Assembly: GCF_030651185.1 (NCBI RefSeq)
Contig: NZ_JAUSCJ010000006.1
Span: 1-64,000, forward strand
Source of the DNA: Phenylobacterium sp.
Lineage (GTDB): Bacteria; Pseudomonadota; Alphaproteobacteria; Caulobacterales; Caulobacteraceae
Direction of reading: 5' to 3'
DNA: 64,000 bases
The notes under the pieces are model-generated. The model had not been told where the DNA came from and did no database searches. It worked only from the letters and a program-made list of their open reading frames with translations. The position numbers were made by a program, and so were the translations under genes. Shown here in pieces: positions 18,866-27,768 of the stretch; positions within the stretch are counted from its first letter, which is position 1; each line of letters starts with the position of its first letter.

Positions 18866-20149
18866 ATGCGCCTGATCGCCTTCGCGCCCTTGCTCGCCGC
18901 CCTTCACCTCGCCACTGGCGCGGCCGCCGCCGGATCCCCGGCGGCCGACCTGGTCGCCAGCCCCGCCTTCCAGGCCGCCGTGGCCAAGCTGGACGCCGAT
19001 CACGACAGGACCGTCGCTGACATCATCACGCTCACGGAAATTCCCGCCCCGCCCTTCAAGGAGACCGCCCGCGCCCAGGCCTATCTCGCCATGCTCAAGG
19101 CCCACGGCCTGACGGATGTGGAGATGGACCCCGAGGGCAATGTCATGGGCGTCCGCCCCGGCGCCCGGACCAAGGGCCAGGGTCCCTATGTCGTCCTTGC
19201 CGCGCACCTCGACACCGTCTTCCCCGAGGGGACCGACGTAAAGGTCCGCCGCGAGGGCACGAAGCTTATGGCGCCCGGCATCGGCGACGACACCCGGTCG
19301 CTGGCCGTGCTGCTGGCCTATGTGCGGGCGATGGACGCGGCCAGGATCACCACCACGGCGGACGTCCTGGTCGTCGGCAATGTCGGCGAGGAAGGCGCGG
19401 GCGACCTGCGCGGGACCCGCTACCTGTTCAACCAGGGCCGGTACAAGGGCAAGATCAGCGCCTTCTTCTCCATGGATGGCAACGACCCCGCCCACCTGGT
19501 GGACAAGGGCGTCGGCTCCAAGCGCTATCACGTCATCTTCCGCGGCCCGGGCGGCCACAGCTATGGCGCGTTCGGCATGGTCAATCCGATGGCGGCCATG
19601 TCGAAGGCCGTGGTCGACCTCTACGCCATAAAGCCGCCCGCCAAGCCCAAGACCACCTATTCGGCCAGCGTCACCGGCGGCGGGACATCGGTGAACGCCA
19701 TCCCCGCCGAGGTCTTCATGGACTTCGACATGCGCTCGGAAAGCGCCGCCGAGCTGGCCCAGCTGGACACCCGGCTGCAGGCGATCCTGGCCCAGTCGGT
19801 GGAGGCCGAGAACGGCGCGCGCGCCACCGGCTTCGGCAAGGTCACCGTCGAGGCCAAGGTGATCGGCGAGCGCCCGGCCGGCCAAACCGACGCCAAGGCC
19901 GCGATCGTCACCGCCACCCACGACGCCATCACGGCCCTGGGCTACGCGCCCGTCCACCAGGCCTCTTCCACCGACGCCAATGTGCCGATGAGCCTGGGAA
20001 TTCCCGCCGTCACCATCGGCTCCGGCGGCAAGGGCGGCCGGGCTCACGCCCTGGACGAGTGGATCGACGTGGAGAAGGGCCCCAGCGTGAAGGGCATGAG
20101 CGTCGGGCTCGCGGCGCTGCTGAGCGTGGCGGGGGTGGAAAAGCCCTAG
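18866..20149 (+). CDS. M20 family metallopeptidase, exported
   Basis: A 427-residue protein from the ATG at 18866, preceded by ACGGAG. A signal peptide (MRLIAFAPLLAALHLATGAAAA) sends it to the periplasm. Zinc ligands of M20 peptidases are visible: AAHLDTVFP, GIGDDTRSLA, GNVGEEGAGDL with the catalytic Glu pair, and STDANVP, with HALDEW near the end. The dimerisation domain begins at GSKRYHVIFRGPGGHSYG. It is probably a di- or tripeptidase or amidohydrolase. Its stop codon lies within the edge of a dispersed palindromic repeat. Confidence 0.9.
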   Translation: MRLIAFAPLLAALHLATGAAAAGSPAADLVASPAFQAAVAKLDADHDRTVADIITLTEIPAPPFKETARAQAYLAMLKAHGLTDVEMDPEGNVMGVRPGARTKGQGPYVVLAAHLDTVFPEGTDVKVRREGTKLMAPGIGDDTRSLAVLLAYVRAMDAARITTTADVLVVGNVGEEGAGDLRGTRYLFNQGRYKGKISAFFSMDGNDPAHLVDKGVGSKRYHVIFRGPGGHSYGAFGMVNPMAAMSKAVVDLYAIKPPAKPKTTYSASVTGGGTSVNAIPAEVFMDFDMRSESAAELAQLDTRLQAILAQSVEAENGARATGFGKVTVEAKVIGERPAGQTDAKAAIVTATHDAITALGYAPVHQASSTDANVPMSLGIPAVTIGSGGKGGRAHALDEWIDVEKGPSVKGMSVGLAALLSVAGVEKP

Positions 20150-20293
20150 CCCCCTCCGTCACGCGCATACCTGCGCGCGCCACCTCCCCCGCGACGGCCT
20201 GCGGCCTGGGGGAGGATTTCTTAGTTCCTCCCCCAGCGCAAAGCGCGGTTCGGGGGAGGTGGATCCGAGCAAAGCGAGGAGACGGAGGGGGCT
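20148..20293. repeat. Dispersed palindromic element, copy A
   Basis: The element is bounded by perfect 13-base inverted ends, AGCCCCCTCCGTC at 20148-20160 and its complement at 20281-20293. Inside are two nested pairs: CCACCTCCCCC (20180-20190) with its complement (20252-20262), and TGGGGGAGGA (20207-20216) with TCCTCCCCCA (20226-20235). It fills the gap between two convergent genes and could fold into a large cruciform or bidirectional terminator. Related copies lie at 27601-27753 and 63568-63712. Confidence 0.9.
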
Positions 20294-20308
20294 AGGCCCC
20301 CACCGCTG

Positions 20309-22309
20309 TTACCCCTTCGGCCCGGCGTTGGACTTGTTCTTCGTGAAGGGCTTCTTGAACCCGCCGGCCTTGGGCGGGCCCTTGAAGTTCTCGGCCTTGC
20401 CCTTGTAGCCGCCGCCTTCCTTGGCCGGGCCCTTGAAGTTCTCAGGCTTGCCCTTGTAGCCACCGCCCTCCTTGGGCGGGCCCTTATAGGGACCGTCGCT
20501 CTTGCCCTTGTACTCCGAGCGCGGCGGCGGGCCGTCGTTCTTGCCCTTGTAGCCGCCCTCGCCCTTGCCCTTGTATTCGGGACGCGGGCCGGTCTTGAAG
20601 GAGCGGGCCGGCCGCTCGCCGCCGGGGGCGTCGCGCGGCGGGGCGGTCTTCTGGCCCGAGGCCGGCGCCACGGTGGGCTCGATCTTGATCTCGTCATTGA
20701 CCGTCGCCTTGACCGCCGCGGCGAACTTGGCCTCGGCGTGCTTGGCGATCTCGAACTTGGTGTCCTGATCGAAGATCTTGATGGAGCCGATCTCCGGCTT
20801 GGTCACATGGCCCAGGCGGCAGATCATCGGGATCAGCCACTTGGGGTCGGCGTTCTTGGCGCGGCCGACATTGATCCGGAACCAGGTGACCTCGCTGGGG
20901 TCCAGGCGCTCAGGCCGGCCCACCGGTCCCTCGCGATCGGGGCTCCAGCGGTCGGCGCGGGGCGGCATGGGGCCAGACGACGAGCCCTGGCCGTCGCGCG
21001 GATCAACGTGCAGGTCCTCGGCGGCCGGCAGGCGTGCGCGGTGCAGACGGATCAGGGCCGCGGCCACCTCTTCCGGCGTGCGGGTGGCCAGAACCAGCTT
21101 GGCCAGCGCCATGTCCTCCTCGAGCAGGGGCTCGGTGAGGATCGGATCCTCCAGCAGGCGGGTCTGGTCGCGCTCGCGGATCATCTCCGGGGTCGGCGGG
21201 CCTTGCCAGACCGCTTCGATATTGGCCGAGGCCAGCAGCTGCTCGGCCTTGCGGCGCCGCGTGTAGGAGACCAGCAGGACCGAGACGCCCTTCTTGCCGG
21301 CCCGGCCGGTGCGGCCCGAGCGGTGCAGCAGGCCGGCCTTGTTCACAGGCAGGTCGGCATGGATCACCAGGCCGAGGTCGGGCAGGTCGAGGCCGCGGGC
21401 GGCCACGTCGGTGGCGACGCAGACCCGGGCCTGGCCGTCGCGCAGGGCCTGTAGGGCGTCGGAACGCTCCCGCTGGCCGAGCTCACCCGACAGGCCGACC
21501 ACGGCGAAGCCGCGCTCGCGCAGGGCCGCATGCATGTGGCGCACGCCCTCGCGGGTGTTGCAGAACACCAGGGCCGAGGGGCTCTCGAAGAAGCGCAGCA
21601 CGTTGACGACGCCGTTCTCGACCTCGTTGGGGGCCACGCGGATGGCGCGGTACTCGATGTCGCCGTGCGGCTCGTGGCGGTTGACGGTGTCGATCCGCAG
21701 GGCGTCGGTCTGATAGCGCTTGGCCAGCATCGCGATCTCGCGGGCGATGGTGGCCGAGAACAGCAGGGTGCGGCGGCCGGCGGGCGCTGAGTCGAGGATC
21801 TCTTCCAGGTCCTCGCGGAAGCCCATGTCCAGCATCTCGTCGGCCTCGTCGAGCACGACGACGCGCAGGGCCGAGAGGTCGAGATTGCCGCGCTCCAGGT
21901 GGTCCTTCAGACGCCCCGGCGTGCCCACCACGATGTGGACGCCATTGGCCAGGGCCCGCTGCTCGCGGCGCGGATCCATGCCGCCGACGCAGGTTTCCAC
22001 CCGCGCCCCGGTCTGGGAATAGAGCCAGGTCAGTTCGACGCTGACCTGCATGGCCAGCTCGCGGGTCGGCGCGATGACCAGGGCCAGGGGCGAACCGGCC
22101 GGTCCGAACTTCTCGGCGCCTTCAAGCAGCGTCGGTCCCGCCGCCAGTCCGAAGGCCACCGTCTTGCCTGACCCGGTCTGGGCCGAGACCAGCAGGTCGC
22201 GTCCTGCAGCCTCCTCTGCCAGGACGGCGTCCTGAACAGGCGTGGGCTCGGCATAGCCTTGGGCCGCCAGAGCGCGCTCCAGGGCCGGGTGGGTCGGGGG
22301 AAAGGGCAT
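20309..22309 (-). CDS. DEAD-box RNA helicase with DbpA-like domain and repetitive basic tail
   Basis: A 666-residue protein from the ATG at 22309 (MPFPPTHPALERAL). Helicase motifs are all present: Q motif at PTPVQ, AQTGSGKT, APTRELAM, VLDEADEML, FSAT, and HRSGRTGRAGKKG. A DbpA-like RNA-binding fold follows (VTWFRINVGRAKNADPKWL, then GSIKIFDQDTKFEI). The last ~90 residues are Gly/Lys/Pro-rich with repeated GGYKGK. It is probably a ribosome-assembly or cold-adaptation helicase. The tail should bind RNA nonspecifically and could support phase separation. Confidence 0.95.
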   Translation of the reverse strand: MPFPPTHPALERALAAQGYAEPTPVQDAVLAEEAAGRDLLVSAQTGSGKTVAFGLAAGPTLLEGAEKFGPAGSPLALVIAPTRELAMQVSVELTWLYSQTGARVETCVGGMDPRREQRALANGVHIVVGTPGRLKDHLERGNLDLSALRVVVLDEADEMLDMGFREDLEEILDSAPAGRRTLLFSATIAREIAMLAKRYQTDALRIDTVNRHEPHGDIEYRAIRVAPNEVENGVVNVLRFFESPSALVFCNTREGVRHMHAALRERGFAVVGLSGELGQRERSDALQALRDGQARVCVATDVAARGLDLPDLGLVIHADLPVNKAGLLHRSGRTGRAGKKGVSVLLVSYTRRRKAEQLLASANIEAVWQGPPTPEMIRERDQTRLLEDPILTEPLLEEDMALAKLVLATRTPEEVAAALIRLHRARLPAAEDLHVDPRDGQGSSSGPMPPRADRWSPDREGPVGRPERLDPSEVTWFRINVGRAKNADPKWLIPMICRLGHVTKPEIGSIKIFDQDTKFEIAKHAEAKFAAAVKATVNDEIKIEPTVAPASGQKTAPPRDAPGGERPARSFKTGPRPEYKGKGEGGYKGKNDGPPPRSEYKGKSDGPYKGPPKEGGGYKGKPENFKGPAKEGGGYKGKAENFKGPPKAGGFKKPFTKNKSNAGPKG
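20376..20477 (-). repeat. Two tandem 51-bp units inside the helicase gene
   Basis: Two near-identical 51-base units (20376-20426 and 20427-20477) encode a 17-residue repeat of the form K-E-G-G-G-Y-K-G-K-x-E-N-F-K-G-P in the helicase tail. Degenerate units continue upstream in the coding direction. Such repeats expand and contract by slippage, so tail length may vary between strains. Confidence 0.85.
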
Positions 22310-22470
22310 AGTGTCGATAGTCCGATCGGTCAGCCGCGGCGTGGGAAGACGCCGGGGGGCGCGGCTAATGCAGCCTCGCGGCGGCTTATACAAGCCTCAA
22401 GTCAAGAAATCCCATTCAATACTTGCGACACAGTGGCGGATCGAAACCCAGGCTCAGCCGTTACGGGCCC

Positions 22471-22764
22471 ATGGCATACACGATGAAGAACGGTCGCACC
22501 CCCCCCACCACCACGGGCGAGGGTGAGTTGTCCTACAAGGGATTCAAAGGCCAGGTGGCCTATGAGATCATTGGGGCCCTGGCCGGCCTGCGTCAGGGCG
22601 GCGCGTCCCTGCGCGGCTCCTTCATGACCACCGAGGAAATCGCCGACAACGCCTTCAAGGCCTGCGACGGCCACCTGCGGCTGGCCGACGGCAAGGAATA
22701 CCGCATCACCATGGTCGGCTACACGCCCGGCAGCGACACCGGCTATTTCGAGCTGAAGATCTGA
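22471..22764 (+). CDS. Small conserved-looking hypothetical protein
   Basis: About 97 residues from the ATG at 22471; an in-frame ATG at 22423 is possible. The sequence (GELSYKGFKGQVAYEIIGAL, then LRLADGKEYRITMVGYTPGS) looks like a compact beta-rich cytoplasmic protein. There is no signal peptide or known motif. It is transcribed divergently from the helicase and convergently with cckA. Function unknown. Confidence 0.6.
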   Translation: MAYTMKNGRTPPTTTGEGELSYKGFKGQVAYEIIGALAGLRQGGASLRGSFMTTEEIADNAFKACDGHLRLADGKEYRITMVGYTPGSDTGYFELKI

Positions 22765-22772
22765 ACTGAGCC

Positions 22773-22788
22773 CCCTTCATGGGGAGGG
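22773..22788 (+). repeat. 16-bp motif in convergent gap, copy 1
   Basis: CCCTTCATGGGGAGGG lies between the end of the small hypothetical gene and the end of cckA. Its exact reverse complement occurs at 32461-32476, also in a convergent gap. It can form a short hairpin (CCCC, loop, GGGG) and probably helps terminate transcription. Confidence 0.7.
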
Positions 22789-22794
22789 CGCCGC

Positions 22795-24861
22795 CTAAGC
22801 CGCCTTCTGAAGTTCCTGCTTCACGCGCTCCGCCAACGTCTTGATGTCGATGGGCTTGGGCAGGAAGGAGACGTTGGTCTCGCCTTCCAGCAGGTTGGAG
22901 AACTCGGCCTCGGCATAGCCGGAGATAAACATCACCGGAGCGCCGGCCAGGTAGACCCGCGCGTGCTTCAGCAGGTCGGGGCCTTGCATGCCGGGCATGA
23001 CCACGTCGGAGATCATCAGGTCGATGGTGCCGGCGTGCTGCTCGGCCAGCTCCAGGGCTTCCTCGCCCGAGGCCGCCTCAATCACCTCGTAGCCGCGGGC
23101 GCGCAGCAGCTTGGCGGCGACGCCGCGCACGGCGTCCTCGTCCTCGACGAACAGGATGCGGCCGGCGCCGGAGAGGTCGCGCGCCGCGGGACGCGTGGCC
23201 TTCTGGACCAGGGGCTTGTCGACGATGGCGGGCGCGGCGTGCACCGGCAGGAAGATGCGGAAGGCCGCGCCCTCACCGGGCTTGGAGTCGACGCTGATCC
23301 AGCCGTCCGACTGCTTGACGATGCCATAGACCGTGGCCAGGCCCAGACCCGTCCCCTCGCCCACCGGCTTGGTGGTGAAGAAGGGGTCGAAGATCTTGTC
23401 GACAACGTCGGACGCGATGCCGGGGCCGTCGTCGGAGACCTCGATCAAGGCCTGCTCGCCCTGGGCGGAAGGATAGCCGAGCGCATGGGCCTCGGCCTCG
23501 GTGACCCGGGCGGTGCGGATGGTGACGCGGGAGCCGCCGTTCATGCGGGTGGCGTCGCGGGCGTTGACGGCCAGGTTCATCACCGCGGTCTCGAGCTGGC
23601 CGCGGTCGGCCCGCACGTGGGGCAGGTTGCGGCCGTACTCGGTCTCCAGCTTGACGTCTTCCTGCAGCACCCGGCGCAGCAGCACCTCGAACTCGCTGAT
23701 CAGTTCGCCGAGGTCGAGGATTTCGCGCTGCACGGTCTGCTTGCGCGAGAAGGCCAGCAGCTTGCGCACCAGGTCGGCGGCCCGCGTCGAGGTCGAGCGG
23801 ATCTCGCTGAGCCCCTCATAGGAGGGGTCCCCCACCGGATGGCGCGTCGACAGCACGTCGAGCTGCATGAAGATGGCGGTGAGCAGGTTGTTGAAGTCGT
23901 GGGCCACGCCGCCGGCCAGCTGGCCGATGGCCTGCATCTTCTGGCTCTGGGCCAGCTGCAGCTCGATCTGCTTCTGCTCCGACACGTCCACCAGGTAGGC
24001 GACCCAGCGGCCGTCGCTCTTGGAAAGATAGAGGTGGGCGATCTTGGTGGGGTCCTTGGCCAGGCGCACTTCCAGCGCCCCGCCGCCCGCCGTGCCGTCC
24101 TTCAGTCGCTGCGAGGCGTCGGCCCGGCTGGCGGTCTCGATGAGGTCACCGAAGGTCGAACCGACGCCGCCGTAGCCCGGCGCGGCGGCGAGCGTCGGGT
24201 TGGCCTCGACGATGGTGGACTCAAATGGGTCTTCGCCCTCCAGCAGCGCCGCGCCGAAGGGCGAGGCCGCGGCGAAGGCGTCCAGCACCTTGGGCGGCGG
24301 CGGCATCGCATTGGAAAAGGCGGTCAGCACGTCCATGGCCGCCGACGGCAGGGCCAGGGGCTCAGCGGGGCCGGCGTTCAGCCGCACCAGGAAGCGGCGG
24401 GCGCCCAGGGGCGAGATGGTGGCGTTGTGCTCGGCCCCGTTGCTGCGGATCGAGGCCTGGGCGGTGTCGCCCCGGCGCGCGGCGGTCAGGGCCGAGAACA
24501 GGCTGGCGGCGGACGGCCCGCCCTTGGGCAGGCGCGGCGCCATGCCCAGCACGGTCTTCCAGGCGCCATTGGCGGCGTGGATGCGGCCGTCGGCGGCGGC
24601 GATGGCGGCGGGTTCGGACAGCGCCTCGATCAGCGTGTCGGCGCCGGGCTCGCTCTCGGCGGCGGCCTCGACGGAGCCGCGCAGGGCGAACAGGCCCAGG
24701 CAGGCGACGCCCGCCAGGCCGATCAGCAGCATCAGGCCGGCCAGGGTCGCGGGGCCGGCGTTGATGGCCGGGGCGGCGGCGAAAGCGACAGCCATCAGGA
24801 AGAACACCACCGCCGCGGCGGTCAGCGGATCAAACCGGCGTTTTGCGGTCGGCTCAGCCAT
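22795..24861 (-). CDS. cckA: Cell-cycle hybrid histidine kinase CckA
   Basis: A 688-residue protein from the ATG at 24861; the ATG at 24918 would add 19 residues. With the shorter start the phospho-accepting His ([13 protein letters not shown]) falls at residue 321, close to His322 of Caulobacter CckA. Two membrane segments (~13-55 together), PAS-like regions, HisKA, HATPase and a C-terminal receiver ([13 protein letters not shown]) follow in order. CckA passes phosphate through ChpT to CtrA and CpdR, controlling replication and flagellar gene expression. It follows fliQ-fliR-flhB with a 111-base gap (54 bases if the longer start is used), so read-through is possible. Confidence 0.95.
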   Translation of the reverse strand: MAEPTAKRRFDPLTAAAVVFFLMAVAFAAAPAINAGPATLAGLMLLIGLAGVACLGLFALRGSVEAAAESEPGADTLIEALSEPAAIAAADGRIHAANGAWKTVLGMAPRLPKGGPSAASLFSALTAARRGDTAQASIRSNGAEHNATISPLGARRFLVRLNAGPAEPLALPSAAMDVLTAFSNAMPPPPKVLDAFAAASPFGAALLEGEDPFESTIVEANPTLAAAPGYGGVGSTFGDLIETASRADASQRLKDGTAGGGALEVRLAKDPTKIAHLYLSKSDGRWVAYLVDVSEQKQIELQLAQSQKMQAIGQLAGGVAHDFNNLLTAIFMQLDVLSTRHPVGDPSYEGLSEIRSTSTRAADLVRKLLAFSRKQTVQREILDLGELISEFEVLLRRVLQEDVKLETEYGRNLPHVRADRGQLETAVMNLAVNARDATRMNGGSRVTIRTARVTEAEAHALGYPSAQGEQALIEVSDDGPGIASDVVDKIFDPFFTTKPVGEGTGLGLATVYGIVKQSDGWISVDSKPGEGAAFRIFLPVHAAPAIVDKPLVQKATRPAARDLSGAGRILFVEDEDAVRGVAAKLLRARGYEVIEAASGEEALELAEQHAGTIDLMISDVVMPGMQGPDLLKHARVYLAGAPVMFISGYAEAEFSNLLEGETNVSFLPKPIDIKTLAERVKQELQKAA

Positions 24862-24972
24862 GGGGTTTCCCAGGCGGGCGCCCTGAACGGGTTGGCCCGG
24901 CGAATCGGTGTTCAGCATACATGAAGCCTTGAGATTACGCGGCTTTACGGTGAATGGGCGCCCCGGTGGGAA

Positions 24973-26097
24973 TCATCCGGGAACCCGGACCCGGGTGGGG
25001 GCCATCTTCGGCTTGGGCTTGGGGGCGTCGGCCCTCTTCTCGCTCTGCATGATGAAGCCGATGATCTTGGCGACGGCCTCATAGTGCTTCTGCGGAATGA
25101 ACTCCTCGATCTCCACCGAGGCGTAGAGCGAGCGCGCCAGGGGCGGATCGACAATGACCGGCACGCCGGCGTCCTCGGCCACTTTGCGGATGCGCAGCGC
25201 GATGGCGTCCATGCCCTTGGCCACGCACTGGGGCGCGCCTTCGCCGCCGGCCTCGTACTTCAGCGCCACGGCGTAGTGGGTGGGGTTCATGACGACGACG
25301 GTGGCGTTCGGCACGTTCTGCATCATCCGCTGGCGGGCGCGGACCATGCGAAGTTGCTTCTGCTTGCCCTTGATGTGGGGATCGCCCTCGGTCTGCTTGT
25401 ACTCTTCCTTCAGGTCTTCCTTGCTCATTCGCTGGCGCTTCATGAAGCGCTGCTTCTGCCAGAACCAGTCCAGGCCGGCGATCAGCAGCAGGAAGCCGGC
25501 GATGGAGAAGGCCAGGTTGCGGATCAGCTTGGCCGCGAAGGGCAGGATGGACATGGGGTCCATGGCCGACAGCTGGGTGAACTCGGCCATGTGCGGCTTG
25601 ACCACAAGATAGCCGATCCAGCCCACGAGGCCGATCTTCACCAGAGACTTGAGGAACTGCATCAGGGCGTCGAGCCCGAACATCCGCTTCAGCCCCGCCA
25701 TCGGCGAGATCTTCTTGTAGTCGAACTTGAACACCTTGCTGGGGGTGAACATCAGCCCGGTCTGGACCAGGTTGCCGGCGGCGCCGGCGATGGCCGCTGA
25801 AAACATCACCCCCAGGATCAGCGGCGCCCCGGCCTTCATCACGTAGAGCAACACGTCCTGACTGCCGCCGCCCTCGACGCTGATGGAGTCCGGATGGGCG
25901 ATGAATGGCATCAGGGCGACGGCCAGGTCGCGGCACATCGAGCCGCCGGCGAAGGCGATCACGCTGGCGGCGGCGGCGAAGGCGGCCAGGGTCGGCAGGT
26001 CCGGCGTCTTGGGGACGTCGCCCTGCTCCCTCGCCTTACTGAGTTTCCCCGCTGTGGGTTCTTCTGTTTTTGACTCGGGATCGCTGTCGTCCGCCAT
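24973..26097 (-). CDS. flhB: Flagellar export protein FlhB
   Basis: A 374-residue protein from the ATG at 26097 (MADDSDPESKTEEPT), one base after the fliR stop. FlhB is the switch of the flagellar type III secretion gate. The N-terminal half has four membrane segments. The cytoplasmic half carries VVVMNPTHYAVAL with the NPTH autocleavage site, which changes export from rod/hook to filament substrates. The C-terminal tail is Pro/Lys-rich. Length matches the family. Confidence 0.98.
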   Translation of the reverse strand: MADDSDPESKTEEPTAGKLSKAREQGDVPKTPDLPTLAAFAAAASVIAFAGGSMCRDLAVALMPFIAHPDSISVEGGGSQDVLLYVMKAGAPLILGVMFSAAIAGAAGNLVQTGLMFTPSKVFKFDYKKISPMAGLKRMFGLDALMQFLKSLVKIGLVGWIGYLVVKPHMAEFTQLSAMDPMSILPFAAKLIRNLAFSIAGFLLLIAGLDWFWQKQRFMKRQRMSKEDLKEEYKQTEGDPHIKGKQKQLRMVRARQRMMQNVPNATVVVMNPTHYAVALKYEAGGEGAPQCVAKGMDAIALRIRKVAEDAGVPVIVDPPLARSLYASVEIEEFIPQKHYEAVAKIIGFIMQSEKRADAPKPKPKMAPTRVRVPG

Positions 26098-26098
26098 C

Positions 26099-26857
26099 TC
26101 AGCCGCCGAAGACCATGAGCAGGTCGCGGTAACGGCTGAGCCAGACGGAGCCGATGACACCCAGGCTGAGCGCCAGGATCGAGAGGCCGAAGATCACCAT
26201 CAGCGGCGAGGCCACGAAGAAGACCTGAAACTGCGGCATGACCCGGCCCACCAGGCCGACCGCGACGTTGAAGACCAGCGAGAAGACCAGCAGGGGCGCC
26301 GAGAGCTGCACCCCCAGCTTGAAACAGTCGGCCACCGTCTGCACCGCCAGGGTCGCGGAGTCGGCCACCGGCAGGTCTCGGGTGAAGGGAAACAACGTGT
26401 AGGACTTGACGATGGCGCTGAGGAACAGGTGGTGCAGCCCCGTCGACATGATCAGGGTCAGGCCGATCAGCCCCAGGAAGGTGCTGACCGTCGAGGAGCC
26501 CGGCGCGATGCCCGGGGCCGCGGTCTGGGCGAAGGACAGGGTCGTCTGGATGGAGATGATCTCGCCGGCCGTCGACAGCGCCATCAGGAAGATCCGCAGG
26601 ATCGTGCCAATCATCAGGCCGATCAGCACCTCCTTCAGCAGGCCTCCGACCATGGTCCCCATGGCGGCCGGAACGGCGGGCAGGTTGGGGGCCACCACCG
26701 GTAGCAGCATCAGGGTCATCAGGAAGGCGAAGGCCAGCCGGATGCGCGGCGGCACCGTGCTGTCGCCGATCCCCGGCATCAGCATGACCAGCGCCGACAG
26801 CCGCGCGAAGATCATGCCGCCGACGTAGACCTGCTGGGCTGTGGCGTACGACTCCAC
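26099..26857 (-). CDS. fliR: Flagellar export gate protein FliR
   Basis: A 252-residue membrane protein. I place the start at the GTG at 26857, 5 bases after fliQ; the longer frame to 27166 is a read-through of fliQ in another frame. FliR forms the export gate with FliP and FliQ. Six hydrophobic segments are visible, with family features such as GIGDSTVPPRIRLAFA and LIGLTLIMSTGLHHLFL. It is the second gene of a fliQ-fliR-flhB operon. Confidence 0.96.
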   Translation of the reverse strand: MESYATAQQVYVGGMIFARLSALVMLMPGIGDSTVPPRIRLAFAFLMTLMLLPVVAPNLPAVPAAMGTMVGGLLKEVLIGLMIGTILRIFLMALSTAGEIISIQTTLSFAQTAAPGIAPGSSTVSTFLGLIGLTLIMSTGLHHLFLSAIVKSYTLFPFTRDLPVADSATLAVQTVADCFKLGVQLSAPLLVFSLVFNVAVGLVGRVMPQFQVFFVASPLMVIFGLSILALSLGVIGSVWLSRYRDLLMVFGG

Positions 26858-26862
26858 GCTGC

Positions 26863-27126
26863 TTACATCGCCGAGATGCGGGCGGCGATCTGGCGCATGA
26901 AGCCGCTCATCAGCGCGCCCATCAGCGGCAGGAAGAGCAGTAGCGAGATGAAGATGGCCACGATCTTCGGTGCATAGACCAGGGTGGCTTCCTGGATCTG
27001 GGTCAGGGCCTGCATCAGGCCGACGCCCACCCCCACCACCAGGCCCACGATCAGCACCGGCGCGCACAGTTGCAGCGTCAGCCAGATGGCGTCCCGACCG
27101 ACGTCCAGAACCTCGGCGCCGTTCAT
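26863..27126 (-). CDS. fliQ: Flagellar export gate protein FliQ
   Basis: An 87-residue protein with two long membrane helices (WLTLQLCAPVLIVGLVVGVG and VAIFISLLLFLPLMGALM) and the conserved QALTQIQEATL loop. It is a subunit of the FliPQR export gate. First gene of the operon; a CtrA-like half-site lies 52 bases upstream. Confidence 0.97.
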   Translation of the reverse strand: MNGAEVLDVGRDAIWLTLQLCAPVLIVGLVVGVGVGLMQALTQIQEATLVYAPKIVAIFISLLLFLPLMGALMSGFMRQIAARISAM

Positions 27127-27177
27127 GAAGGGCCTCGCGAAAACAGGGGAGAATACGTAGCCCCATCTCGCGCAGAC

Positions 27178-27185
27178 ATGGTTAA
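27178..27185 (-). promoter_or_regulatory. CtrA-like half-site upstream of fliQ
   Basis: On the minus strand this reads TTAACCAT, the half-site form of the Caulobacter CtrA motif. It lies 52 bases before the fliQ start. The same octamer occurs at a similar distance before fliL. Binding is inferred from motif and context. Confidence 0.6.
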
Positions 27186-27251
27186 CGAAGGGCTACCGGC
27201 TACAAGATGTTTTTGCTTTGTTCCCTCTCATAGCCGCGAGAGAATGGCTGC

Positions 27252-27602
27252 ATGCATGCTGCGCCGGAGCTCAGAACGCTTGCCAAGGATTTCCGCCGGC
27301 GGCTGACACTGCCGGAAGGGTTGCTCTGGCGTGCGTTGAAGGGCGGCAGGTACGGCAGGCTCCACGTACGCAGGCAGCATCCAGTCGGCCCTTACCTGTT
27401 GGATTTCTTCTGCGCCTCGAGCCAGCTTTGCATCGAGGTGGACGGCGGAAGTCACAGTTTTGGCGACCGACCCGAGCGGGATGAACGCCGCGACGCCTGG
27501 CTGGCGGAGCGAGGTATTCGGACGCTCCGGATCAACGCCCAGGTCGTTCTTAAGGACATCGACAGTGCGGTGGCGATGGTCGTCGCAGCGGCGAGGGCCT
27601 AG
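27252..27602 (+). CDS. DUF559 protein, very-short-patch-repair-like nuclease fold
   Basis: A 116-residue protein of the DUF559 family: RRLTLPEGLLWRALKGGR, RRQHPVGPYLLDFFC with the conserved Asp, and LCIEVDGGSH with the second acidic site, then RDAWLAERGIRTLRI. The fold is that of Vsr/restriction-type endonucleases. Members are frequent solitary genes in alphaproteobacteria with unknown role. Its stop codon lies in the edge of a palindromic repeat. Confidence 0.92.
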   Translation: MHAAPELRTLAKDFRRRLTLPEGLLWRALKGGRYGRLHVRRQHPVGPYLLDFFCASSQLCIEVDGGSHSFGDRPERDERRDAWLAERGIRTLRINAQVVLKDIDSAVAMVVAAARA

Positions 27603-27753
27603 CCCCCTCCGTCTCTTCGCTACGCTCAGATCCACCTCCCCCGGAACGGCCTGCGGCATGGGGGAGGAATTAGGAGCGCTAAATTCCTCCCCCAGCGCGC
27701 AGCGCGTATCGGGGGAGGTGGCGCGCGCAGAGATGCGCGTGACGGAGGGGGCT
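27601..27753. repeat. Dispersed palindromic element, copy B
   Basis: It has the same 13-base inverted ends as copy A (AGCCCCCTCCGTC at 27601-27613, complement at 27741-27753) and the same inner CCACCTCCCCC / GGGGGAGGTGG pairing. Like copy A it lies between two convergent genes, starts at the A of the TAG stop of the left gene, and ends 15 bases before the stop codon of the right gene. Confidence 0.9.
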
Positions 27754-27768
27754 TGGGGCCCCCCGCAA

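Noticed and set aside
22963..24924. 653-residue plus-strand frame opposite cckA
   Set aside because: It mirrors a strongly recognised kinase gene and shows no domains of its own.
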